A DNA stretch of 64,000 bases from positions 17,026,037-17,090,036 of the forward strand of contig BSYO01000004.1 in NCBI GenBank assembly GCA_033239525.1, in the 5' to 3' direction. This document shows positions 47,913 to 59,282 of the stretch, piece after piece; position 1 is the stretch's first letter; every line of letters begins with the position of its first letter. The position numbers and the translations under genes were made by a program. A model generated the notes under the pieces. It was not told the DNA's origin, did not search any database, and saw only the letters and a list, made by a program, of their open reading frames with translations. The DNA comes from Nepenthes gracilis (taxonomy: Eukaryota > Streptophyta > Magnoliopsida > Caryophyllales > Nepenthaceae).

Positions 47913-50332
47913 TTGAAGATCGGAGTGAATTATGTGAAGAGAGGCCAAGTGGCCTCAAGTCCTGAGTGGTTTTGTGTGTTGGTGAGGCCGGTAGAATTGT
48001 GGAGAAGAAATCAAGTTTATGAAAAGGTGATGGACGGAGTGAATAATAAGAAGTTGACCGGATTAGAAGATATTGACCGGATTGGAAGGGTTGACCGGAT
48101 TTGAAGATGATGACCGAAATTGAAGAGTTGGCCGGTTGAAGATATTGACCGGAATCAAGAAGATGTTGACTGGAATTGAAGAGTTGATCGGATTTCTTGA
48201 AGGTTTACAAAAATTAAAGCCGGCAATTGCATGTATTTGAACTCGGCTTAAGTAGAAATATTGACCAAAAAGTTGACCGGATAAACTAATGGTAACTAAA
48301 GACAAAAGTAAACTTTACTATTTAGTTAGAATCCAACTAGGCGGCGACCAAATGGAGTAGGAAACTAATTTAGTTACTCCCACCTACCGTCCAAATAAGT
48401 ACGGGAGTAAGTGACTTACCTCATTTACCCCACCAAACCCCTCCTCTATGAAAACCCAGCGTCGGTTGGTTGAAGTAGTCAGCCAATACAAGCAGAAAGG
48501 AGGGCGTGCAGGAGAAACTTCAAATCGGTGATACTGGGCAACTCTCAGGCAAGTGTACCTCGGACGCTGTTTTCAAGTTCATGCTTTAAGAATATTGCAA
48601 GTGTACCTTGGACGCTGATTTTTAAGTCGTGTTTTAGGAATATTGCAAGTATACGAAAGAATCAGATCTGGATATCTGATTTTACGATCATGATTTAATG
48701 CAAGTATATGCATGTTTCATTGCAAGTATATCTAATTCTAGATAAGTATATGTTATATGTACGATGTTTGTCCTGATTATTGAGTAAAGAAGAATTTCTA
48801 TTAATTGCATGCTTAAAAGAAGTTCAGTTTTCCATTAATGAAAATTAAGTTCGGTTTTTCCTTGATAAAGAATCAGTTTGGTTTTCCCATAATGAAAAAG
48901 TACTCCGTCTTTCAGTAAAAAGTACTCTGGATTTATGAGCTTTGACTTTTAAAAGTACTCCGTCCTTTGAGTAAAAAGTACTCTGTCCTTTCAGTAAAAA
49001 GTACTCCGGATTTATGAAACTTCGGCTTTTAAAAGTACTCCGTTCTTTGAGTAAAAAGCACTCCATCCAAAAAGCACTCCGTCCAAAATAAACTCCGGCC
49101 CTAATAAAGAAAAAGAACTCCGGCTTGTATAAGAAAAAGAACTCCGGCTTGTATAAGAAAAAGAACTCCGGCTTTTAAGAAAGAAAAAGATCTCCGGCTT
49201 TGTATAAGAAAATGAAGCTTCCCGTATAGTTTGTTTTCGAAAATATGTACAAAACTTATACCGAAAAAATTTCCATGTAAATTTAAAGAAGTGCTAAAAT
49301 TGTGTTGTGAAAGTTTGATTTCGAAAATGGGATTTTTGATAAAGAGATGATTTTCGTTATAGTTATTTTGGGACCCGAGATCGACCCCACCCTGGTAAGT
49401 TCTTGGGTGAGGCCTTAGAACTTACGTGGTAATCGATGATAGCCTGTCCATGGAGCGATTCATGGTCCGCCCTATCCTCAAGGGCGTTAAGCTAGAGGGA
49501 CATAGGCCTACCTTCGGGTGGCACGCAGCATGAGATATCCCTCGGGATGGGATATATATGACATGATGGGCCTTAGATTGTGTGGATTAAACACAATCTA
49601 TCCTCGATCATTCGCCCCCTTTTCGCTAGTAGGTACACCGGCGTGGTCTGAAATTGTTAAGATATTCACAATAAAAGATAAAAATGTATTGCTCTGAGTG
49701 AAAAGATGATAGAGTATCATCTGATGAAAAGATGATAATGAATCGTATACAATGAAAAGAAGACAATGAACAAAAGATAGAGTATTGTTTTAAGTTTTAC
49801 CATGTATCAAGAAAGTTTATAGTTATTGTTTTTGATCTATAGTGTAATGATTTATGAAGCATGAGATTTAATATCATTTGATTAAACATTCTGGTTACTG
49901 CATGGTTATATGATCGTTTTTGGTATAACCGTTTTACAATTTATATGCATGTACCTTGTCAGGGCCTCGGCTCACTATTTTATATTTTTCCCCTATAGAT
50001 GAAGCTTTAGAACTTGTGCTGACGAGTTGGAGTGATTAGAGCTTGTCCAAGGATTATTAAAGACCTCGGAAGCTTATTTTGGAGAAATATTATTGTAATG
50101 ACTTGATGGATTTCTATGGTTAAACATTTTTGGCTATGTACTCGAAAAATGAATATTTTGGAATGAATATGAATGCTTCCACAAGTGTTAGAATAACTTC
50201 CGCTATACTTATTATGGTTAAAAGTATATGGGTCCTAGATGGCATTTGTGATCCCGTGTTGCGCCTAATTGGTTTAGTTTGGGTTTTCAATTGTGTTATG
50301 AATGACGAAATAAAAAAATTTGTTCCGTCCAC
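47913..50332 (+). mobile_element. 5'-truncated LTR (copy 1), family of 7785 and 62352
   Basis: The start of the LTR is missing because of the fusion. U3 has about eight TTGACCGGA words (48050-48290). Sequence around 48300-48560 aligns with 62800-63060. Donor-like CTCAG|GCAAGTGTACC (GC at 48549), ACTCCGGC array (48890-49205), hairpin block (49370-49640), acceptor-like CCCCTATAG|ATGA (AG 49997-49998). It ends near 50332 in a damaged CCGTCCACA (CCGTCACA in copy 2). The frame 50120-50593 minus crosses the LTR end and is not a gene. Confidence 0.78.
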
Positions 50333-51342
50333 ATCGGTGAGGCATTTGGTTTGGAAGCGATTGGTGTCCATTGGAATGAGATATGTGAGTATAGCTTTTA
50401 AGGAATTCGGGTAAATTGTCATCCATGTCATTTGGTTTGATCCTCGATAGATCAAGTAAATTATAGTAGAATACGATACTTTTGAGGAAGACTTGGGATT
50501 GTGTGATCTGCGGTATGTATGGGTGGTTGCCCTTGGATTAAATCGGGGGAAGCATATGATCGAGTTACTCCACCTTTTGTTTGGAGTTAACAATTGAGGT
50601 CCTTGCTTTGAGGATTTATAGGTGTTGCTTTTTGAGATAATTATTGTTTAATGATTCTAAAGGTCCAAGGAGTTGTGTCATAAAAAGGGTATGATCATGC
50701 GACAAAGTGTAAGTGGGTAAATATGCTTAAGGATTGTGAAGCTAAATCTCGGTATCTTTTAAGGAAGGAAAACATTAGTGCTAATAATTTGATGTCGGGA
50801 GCCTTTAGATTGGTTATGTCTTTGGTGTTTCATAGGAGATGTTGAAGGACAAACCGTGAGCAGCTCTTGATATCTGACTTAAATGAGATGCTATGCTTAT
50901 GTGTTGGGAGATAGAATTGTATTCGGAGTATTAGAATTATGAAATTATAAGATAAGAAGTCATTGTGATTTTGCTTCGAGATTATTACAATGGCGAGTAT
51001 TTTGGGTGATTTGATAAATGTGAATTAGCTAGCAAGGACGGTCCATTTATCGTGAATTTGGATGATACGATCAGATTGAATAAATTGGCTTGTCAGCATG
51101 CCAATGAGATGATAAGCTTCTAAATATTTGAGTTTGAGATTTTAGTGGTAACTTGAGGTCAGATCGAAATTTTGGGATAATTACTTCAATTGTGTTTTCT
51201 ATGTTGGTTGTAATCCCGAGGATTATGGGTTTGCCATAGATATATCGATACCTTTGGGATTTGCTTGGGGCCATAGCTATTGTGTAGCCTAGATGACCAA
51301 TATGAATCAATGAATTTGAGTTGCAATAGGATTTGAGTTGCA
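50333..51342 (+). pseudogene. Degenerate interior fragment without primer site (copy 1)
   Basis: It corresponds to element A bases from about 17045 onward (GAAGC.TATGATC.GAGTTACTCC.., GGTCCTTGCTTTGAGG) and so starts in the middle of an interior directly after an LTR end. No ORF. It ends at the duplication junction. Confidence 0.65.
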
Positions 51343-54280
51343 ATATCGCACTGCTTCAAACAATCTAACATCTCCATCTGTTTGACCTGTAGGTGCGCCA
51401 CATAGCCCGATCGGCGACTCAAGGCATCTGCTACCACGTTGGCCTTTCCTGGCTTGTACTGTATTTCACAATCATAATCCTTCAGGAAATTGAGCCATCT
51501 CCTTTGCCTCATGTTGAGTTCCTTTTGTGAGAATAAGTACTTCAAACTCTTATGATCGGAATACACAAGGAACTTCTTGCCATATAGATAATGTCTCCAA
51601 ATTTTCAATGCAAACACCACAAAGAAAGAAATTCAAGATCATGGGTAGGATACTTTTTCTCGCACTTTCAATTGTCTAGATCCATATGCCACGACTTTAC
51701 CGTGCTGCATCCACACACATCCTAAACTCGCCTTAGAAGCGTCACAGTACACCTCAAAGCCTCCAAAACCCTCTTGAATAATTAGCACCGGAGCGGTGGT
51801 CAAACGATCCTTTAGCTCCTGGAAGCTCAGATCGCACTCTTCTGTCCACACAAACTTAGCCTCTTTCTTCAGCAACCGAGTCAGAGGCATAGCAATCTGA
51901 GAGAAATTAACTACAAAGTGCTTGTAATATCCCGCCGTACCCAGAAAGCTCCTAACCTCAGTCATAAAAGTTGGTCTGCTCCAACTTGTAACAGCCTCTA
52001 TTTTCTTGGGATCTACGGAAATGCCACCATCAGAAATTACATGTCCCAAGAACATCACCCTTTCGAGCCGAACTCACACTTACTCAACTTGGCATACGGT
52101 CTCTCATCGCGAGCACCAAGTACCTTCCTCAAATGAATTTCGTGCTCCTCATGATCCTTTGAGTAAATCAAGATGTCATTAATGAATACCACCATAAATT
52201 TATCCAAGTACGGCCTCGAAAACCCTATTCATCAAATCCATAAAAGCAAAATGGAGCATTTGTAAGGCTAAAAGGCATAACGAGAAACTCATAATGGCCA
52301 TATCGTGTCCGAAAAGCCATTTTAGTCACATCCTCCGGCTTGATCCTCAGTTGGTAATAACCGGACCTCAAATCAATCTTGGAAAACACTCGAGATCCCT
52401 GCAACTGATCAAATAAGTCATCAATGCGCGGTAGAGGGTATTTATTTTAATCGTGATCTTATTTAACTCACAATAGTCAACACACAACCGCAAAGACCCA
52501 TCTTTCTTCTTTACAAACAACACCGGTGCACCCAAAGGAGATACACTCGGTATGATAAAACCCTTGTCTAACAGCTCCTGTAGTTGCAACTTCAACTGCT
52601 TCAGTTCAGCCGGAGCCATACGATAAGGGGATTTAGAAACCGGACTAGCACCAGGAAAACAACAATCAATCTCAAACTCAATTTTCCGGTATTGAGGCAA
52701 TCCAGGTAACTCCTCTAGAAATACATCCTCAAAGTCACACACAACCAGGATGTCCTTAGTCGGCACACTATGACTTCCGGTAGTGCAGGCATATGCCAAA
52801 TAAGCTTTACATCCACCACTCATCAAATGCTTAGCATGTAGAGCAGAGATCAACATAGGCACCCCCCTTTACTTAATGCCCTGAAAGAAAAAGGGCTCCA
52901 TCCCAAGGATGTTAAAACAAACCCGCTTTAGGAAACAGTCAATACTGGCATGGTACTTGGCCGGCCAATCCATCCCAAGGATCACATCAAAATCACCCAT
53001 GTCCAACAACACTAAATCCACAACTAAATGGTTCCCATTCACCTTAACCATACATTCTCGATACATCACATCAGTAACCACAGATGATCCGGTGGGAGTA
53101 CTCACAGATAATTCACAATCCAAAACACATGGGGCAGATACGATGCAACATGTAAATTTCGAGAAAATAAAGGAATGGGTAGACCCTGAGTCAAATAATA
53201 TGGATGCAGAAACTCCACAAATAGAGAGAGGGTACCTTCCACAACATTCGGAGAGGCCTTCGGATCCTAAACAACTACCGCAAAGGCTCTTCCCGATACA
53301 ACAGGCTTCTTTCCTTCCATCCTCGGAGGTAGTGGGCAGTTCCTGAGAATGTGGCCCTGCTGCCCACATCTGAAACACGCTCCCGACATCCTACGGTATT
53401 CTTGTGCCGGATGTTTCTTTCCACAGAAGGTATAGTCTTCAGCCGACGCTCTAGTACTGGTTACTGACTGAGCCGCAATACTCTTTCCTTTGTCAGCCAC
53501 TTTAGTCCTCTTCAACGGTCCAGAAGACCCCGCAGCTGATCCGGTACTTACTCCCGCTCGGCTGGCGGTTCTCTTCGCATAAAATCTTTCTATCTCCGAC
53601 TCCTTCTAATAGATCACTGCTCTGTCCAGGATATCGGTATAAGAGTGAAACTTCAAAACAGACAACAACTTCCTAGTATCATCTCATAGCCCTTGCAGGA
53701 ACTTTTTAGCATTCCTCTGCTCATCCTCTACATAAAATAGTGTAAAACGAGACAACTCTGTGAACTTGGCATCATATTTCTTGACGGTCATGCTCCCTTT
53801 TCTCAGCCTCATAAACTCTTACTCTTTCTGATCTTGAAGATTGGATGGAAAATACTTTTCTAGAAATGCCTCCTCAAACATCTCCCAAGTGATAGCCTCA
53901 TTGGGCACTCCTATCGCCCGTTTCTGCATGTCCCACCAACTATCCACTTCACCCTTCAGTTTATATGCAGCAAAAGTGACCTTTTCTCGGTTAGTATAGC
54001 CAAGCACATCAAATATCTTCTTCATTCTTTTCATCCATACGTCCGCCTCAGCCGGATCAGGCTTTTCTAGGAAGCCCGGTGCTCTTTCAGCTGTGAACCT
54101 GTCATAAGTTGTAGGACCAGGAGGTGCCAGAGCTGGTTCGGGTGTCGGAGCCATATGCTTTTGCTCGACAGACTCTACGACATTGGTCATCCTTTCCAGT
54201 AAATTGATATAGGCAGCCTCTCTTTCATAGGGCGTGCTAACGCCACCGTGGCCATTTCTCCCACCTCTTCTACTTGCCAT
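51343..54280 (-). pseudogene. gag-pol, duplication copy 2 (gag to RNase H)
   Basis: Gag starts at the ATG at 54278-54280; the gag domain is open to a TAA at 53819-53821 where copy 1 has CAA. CCHC knuckle CFRCGQQGHILRNC at 53267-53515. Protease DSGSTHSFI and GMDWPAKYHA at 52869-53378. RT N-terminus with [33 protein letters not shown] at 52368-52862. The RT palm is shifted by several indels but shows the same FIND (AAT at 52178-52180). RNase H is split at about 51635 and ends at the junction; integrase is missing. Confidence 0.86.
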
Positions 54281-54513
54281 CCTATAATCAAGGCAAACAC
54301 AAGTATATAAGGACAAGGATCCAACGAATAAGAAAGAAGTATTCAATAACTTTAAGGAATTTCTAACCAAGCCTATGAATCAATCTCTTAAGGGTCCTAA
54401 CTGTCTTAGCTTCCTCTACTTATTCCAACAGGAATTCTATTCAGAGATTCAAACCTATGCTTCCGTCTTTCGATCGATCAATTTCTAAGGCATCTCAATT
54501 CTCTGATACCAAT

Positions 54514-56766
54514 TGTGACGGAACGGATTTTTTTGTGTCTTCAAAAGCTTCCGTCAAAACAGCAATACCATTAACGGTCTAAAACATAAGGCAAGACTCC
54601 TGCAGAAATTTTGGCAAAGTCTCCTTTGTAATAGGATGAAAAACCCAAAAATACAACCTTGTATAATCGTCCATAACAAGCACACAAGTATCCATCATTC
54701 ACAATTCCTATAACAAACATTCACGGGATCACATGTGCCATCCATGGCACAAATCCATAAAAATATTTACTACCCTAATAGTTTAATAACGAGATGCCAT
54801 CTAGGACCTACACAAAGAAATCCAGTATATATAGCGAAGTAAGCTAAGAACCTCAGAGAAGCATAGCTTTTTCTTTTACCGACATACATATCATAAGCTT
54901 TTCATACAAAAATCTACATGTTCTATAACATCAATAAACATGAAATCGGTATACAAAATCACATTTCTAGTTAGGTGTTTGCATCCACAAGCTCTTCAAA
55001 ACGGCTCCACAATGCTCTAAGTCCTCAAAAGCCTTCAGAATCTTCTATTGGTTTACTCCTTTTTATCCGATAATAGCTCTACTGTCTCATCTGAAGGGGA
55101 GAAAATACTAAAACAGTGAGTCGAGACCCAGCAAGGTACATGCACATGAGCAGTGATACGGTGAAGCAAAATAGTCGTGAATCGAGAAATAGGACGAAAA
55201 TCATAATGTACTCCAGCAAATAGAGAAAACATGCTTTGACTATATTATACTTCAAAATCAGGAATCAGTAGTCAGAAATTGGTGATCAGTAATCACTATA
55301 ATCCAAAAAGTAGAATCAGAAACTTCTCTTTTATTCAAAACAGTATAGTAATCGGTACGGAACAGAAATCAGTACAATAATAACGGTACAGAATCAGAAC
55401 AAAACAGTATAGACCCTGCTAGTATCCCCTACTAGCTGAGGGGGCGAATGATTGAGGATAGATTGTGTTCACTCTGCACAATCCAAGGCCAGTAACAGAA
55501 GTATCCCATCTCGAGGGATCAATACAGTGTGCCTCCCGAAGGTAGGCCGGTAACAGAATCCTCCTGACCGTAATGCCCCGAGGCAGGGCGGACCACAAAT
55601 GACTCCATGGACAGAGTTATTCTCGATTACCACCATAAAGTCCTAAGGTATGTTGGAGAACCTATTCGGACTGTAGTTAGTCCCGGGTCCTAAAATAACG
55701 ATAACGAAAACCATCTCTTTATCGAAAATCCCTTTTTCCAAAATCAGACTTTCACAATACACTTTCAGCACTTCTTTAAATCTACATGGAAATTTTATCG
55801 GTATATGTTCGTTCATATTTTTGAAAACAAACTATACTGGATGTTGCACATCGATGTCAATTAACTTTCATATAACAGAAGCTATGGTTAAAACTCATCA
55901 AAACCACTTTATTTTCGTACAAAGGGCTTCGCTAAAATCGTCGGACTCAAATCGGTCTCTTACATGTACATTTTTCATGAAATTAAGGTCATGGATGCCA
56001 TGCATATACATTAAATCATGCAATTTACTCAATCTTCACAACATTTTCGAACTAGGGTTTCATCACATGTTTCCGAGACAAATCGAACACTATTTTCATG
56101 CTTATTCACGAAATCAAAGCTAAATCTTGCAATAAACATTGATAAACATAAAATCCAACCGATTAATTAAAGGAAACATGCATCAATATCATTTTCGTAA
56201 CATTTCATCAAGTTTAAAGCAAAAGTAATGGTAAAAATGAAAAACGACGTCCGAGGTACACTTGCCTTGGCGCGGGCTTTCACCTTTATAACTGACTCAC
56301 GAATGGATTCGGACTCTCGGGCTTTGTTCTCTACCTTTCTCACACTAGGAACGGCACTCTCTCTCTCTCCTCAAACCCTAAAGTCGCGCTGAAATGAAAA
56401 GGAGAGAGCTGGGCGCGTTTTTATACTGCGCCAGCCGCTCGAGCGGAGCTTGAGCGGCCAGCGATTGCTCGACTTTCGGTACCCAGCCGCTCGAGCGGCA
56501 GGGATTCGAAATGGCACTGGTTTTTCCGCCCGATAGGTCGGCTCGAGCGGTCAGCGTGCGGCAGGGATTCAGAATGGATCTGGATTTTCCGCCCGATAGG
56601 TGGGCTTGAGCGCCCAGCGAGCGCCACTCGACTGCTTGCTGAACTCGGGCATTTTTTCAACTTTTTACTTTTAACTACCACTTTTTCACTACATACTTAG
56701 CCTCTTACTGATTTTAATCACCTTAATCACATCTAGTTATTACGTTTTCGATTTCGGGTCCTCACA
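54514..56766 (-). mobile_element. Tekay-like LTR, duplication copy 2
   Basis: TGTGACGG to TCCTCACA, 2253 bp, nearly identical to 45560-47803. Differences lie at CAG/CTG words; for example 55170-55190 is scrambled where copy 1 (46218-46240) reads normally. Confidence 0.88.
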
Positions 56767-56878
56767 CTCTCCCCCACTTAAAGAAATTTCGTCCTCGAAA
56801 TTGAGTAAAGTACATACCTCAAGGGAACAAGTGAAGATACTTGTCTCGGATCTCCTCTACGTGCTCCCAAGTGGCCTT
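56767..56878 (-). mobile_element. Orphan pol end and PPT, duplication copy 2
   Basis: Same as 47804-47912. The fusion point lies in AAGTGGCCTTGAAG, which can be matched on one side to pol (AAGTGGCCT) and on the other to the LTR array (AAGTGGCCTTGAAG at about 56913). Confidence 0.82.
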
Positions 56879-57019
56879 GAAGATCGGAGTGAATTATGTG
56901 AAGAGAGGCCGAAGTGGCCTTGAAGTCCGGAGTGGTTTTGTGTGTTGGTGAGGCCAGAGTAGAATTGTGGAGAAGAAATCTGAAGTTTATGAAAAGGTGA
57001 TGGACGGAGTGAATAATAA

Positions 57020-57260
57020 GAAGTTGACCGGATTAGAAGATATTGACCGGATTGGAAGGGTTGACCGGATTTGAAGATGATGACCGAAATTGAAGAGTTG
57101 ACCGGATTTGAAGATATTGACCGGAATTGAAGAAGATGTTGACTGGAATTGAAGAGTTGACTGGATTTCTTGAAAGGTTTACAAAAATTAAAGCCGGCAC
57201 TGCATGTATTTGAACTCGGCTTAAGTAGAAATATTGACCAAAAAGTTGACCGGATAAACT
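57020..57260 (+). promoter_or_regulatory. TTGACCGGA (W-box-like) repeat cluster in U3
   Basis: TTGACC or TTGACT cores recur about every 20-25 bp, upstream of the presumed promoter at about 57420. TTGAC(C/T) is the core bound by plant WRKY factors; binding here is inferred. Copy 1 of the cluster is at 48050-48290. Confidence 0.5.
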
Positions 57261-58343
57261 AATGGTAACTAAAGACAAAAGTAAACTTTACTATTTAGTT
57301 AGAATCCAACTAGGCGGCGACCAAATGGAGTAGGAAACTAATTTAGTTACTCCCACCTACCGTCTGCAAATAAGTACGGGAGTAAGTGACTTACCTCATT
57401 TACCCCACCAAACCCCTCCTCTATGAAAACCCAGCGTCGGTTGGTTGAAGTAGTCAGCCAATACAAGCAGAAAGGAGGGCGTGCAGGAGAAACTTCAAAT
57501 CGGTGATACTGGGCAACTCTCAGGCAAGTGTACCTCGGACGCTGTTTTCAAGTTCATGCTTTAAGAATATTGCAAGTGTACCTTGGACGCTGATTTTTAA
57601 GTCGTGTTTTAGGAATATTGCAAGTATACGAAAGAATCAGATCTGGATATCTGATTTTACGATCATGATTTAATGCAAGTATATGCATGTTTCATTGCAA
57701 GTATATCTAATTCTAGATAAGTATATGTTATATGTACGATGTTTGTCCTGATTATTGAGTAAAGAAGAATTTCTGTTAACTGCATGGTTAAAAGAAGTTC
57801 AGTTTTCCATTAATGAAAATTAAGTTCGGTTTTTCCTTGATAAAGAATCAGTTTGGTTTTCCCATAATGAAAAAGTACTCCGTCTTTCAGTAAAAAGTAC
57901 TCTGGATTTATGAGCTTTGACTTTTAAAAGTACTCCGTCCTTTGAGTAAAAGTACTCATCCTTTCAAGAAAAAGTACTCCGGATTTATGAAACTTCGGCT
58001 TTTAAAAGTACTCCGTTCTTTGAGTAAAAAGCACTCCATCCAAAAAGCACTCCGTCCAAAATAAACTCCGGCTTGTATAAGAAAAAGAACTCCGGCTTGT
58101 ATAAGAAAAAGAACTCCGGCTTTTACGAAAGAAAAAGATCTCCGGCTTTGTATAAGAAAATGAAGCTTCCCGTATAGTTTGTTTTCGAAAATATGTACAA
58201 AACTTATACCGAAAAAATTTCCATGTAAATTTAAAGAAGTGCTAAAATTGTGTTGTGAAAGTTTGATTTCGAAAATGGGATTTTTGATAAAGAGATGATT
58301 TTCGTTATAGTTATTTTGGGACCCGAGACTGACCACAGTCCTG

Positions 58344-58550
58344 GTAAGTTCTTGGGTGAGGCCTTAGAACTTACGGTGGTAATCAATGATAGCTCTGTCC
58401 ATGGAGCGATTCATGGTCCGCCCTATCCTCAAGGGCGTTAAGCTAGGAGGGACATAGGCCTACCTTCGGGTGGCACGCAGTACAGATATCCCTCGGGATG
58501 GGATATATATGACATGATGGGCCTTAGATTGTGTGGATTAAACACAATCT
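58344..58550 (+). other. Conserved hairpin block in LTR
   Basis: GTAAGTTCT pairs with AGAACTTAC (58344-58352, 58366-58374). ATATCCC pairs with GGGATAT (58493-58506). AGATTGTGT pairs with ACACAATCT (58526-58534, 58542-58550). The minus-strand LTR family has corresponding hairpins at the same place with other sequence in places. Confidence 0.6.
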
Positions 58551-59282
58551 ATCCTCGATCATTCGCCCCCTTTCGCTAGTAGGGTACACTGGCAGGGTCT
58601 GAAATTGTTAAGATATTCACAATAAAAGATAAAAATGTATTGTACAGTGAAAAGATGATAGAGTATCATCTGATGAAAAGATGATAATGAATCGTATACA
58701 ATGAAAAGAAGACAATGAACAGTATAGAGTATTGTTTTAAGTTTTACCATGTATCAGTAAAGTTTATAGTTATTGTTTTTCAGTCTATAGTGTAATGATT
58801 TATGAAGCATGAGATTTAATATCATTTGATTAAACATTCTGGTTCTGCATGGTTATATGATCGTTTTGGCATAACCGTTTTACAGTTTATATGCATGTAC
58901 CTTGCTGGGCCTCGGCTCACTATTTTATATTTTTCCCCCTATAGATGAAGCTTTAGAACTTGTGCCTGACGAGTTGGAGTGATTAGAGCTTGTCTGAAGG
59001 ATTATTAAAGACCTCGGAAGCTTATTTTGGAGAAATATTATTGTAATGACTTGATGGATTTCTATGGTTAAACATTTTTGGCTATGTACTCGAAAAATGA
59101 ATATTTTGGAATGAATATGAATGCTTCCACAAGTGTTAGAATAACTTCCACTATACTTATTATGGTTAAAAGTATATGGGTCCTAGATGGCATTTGTGAT
59201 CCCGTGTTGCGCCTAATTGGTTTAGTTTGGGTTTTCAATTGTGTTATGAATGACGAAATAAAAAAAAATTTGTTCCGTCACA

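Larger units (their letters stand above)
42394..51342. repeat. Tandem duplication, copy 1 (about 8.95 kb)
   Basis: This segment, from within the RNase H/integrase linker of the minus-strand element through its gag, 5' LTR, a fused LTR and a degenerate interior, is repeated at once as 51343-60286. The start word ATATCGCACTGC occurs at 42394 and 51343. Confidence 0.88.
56879..59282 (+). mobile_element. 5'-truncated LTR (copy 2)
   Basis: This is the better-preserved copy of 47913-50332. U3 arrays GCCGAAGTGG, CCGGAGTGG and TTGACCGGA (56880-57260), weak TATA-like TATGAAAA (57422), donor-like CTCAG|GCAAGTG (GC at 57524), ACTCCGGC array (57870-58155), hairpins (58344-58374, 58526-58550), acceptor-like CCCCCTATAG|ATGA (AG 58943-58944), end CCGTCACA at 59282. 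The next bases are GTCAGTGAGG, not a primer site. Confidence 0.82.

Noticed and set aside
50120..50593. 157-codon minus-strand frame
   Set aside because: It spans an LTR end and a degenerate interior, and is broken in the duplicate (59284-59547).
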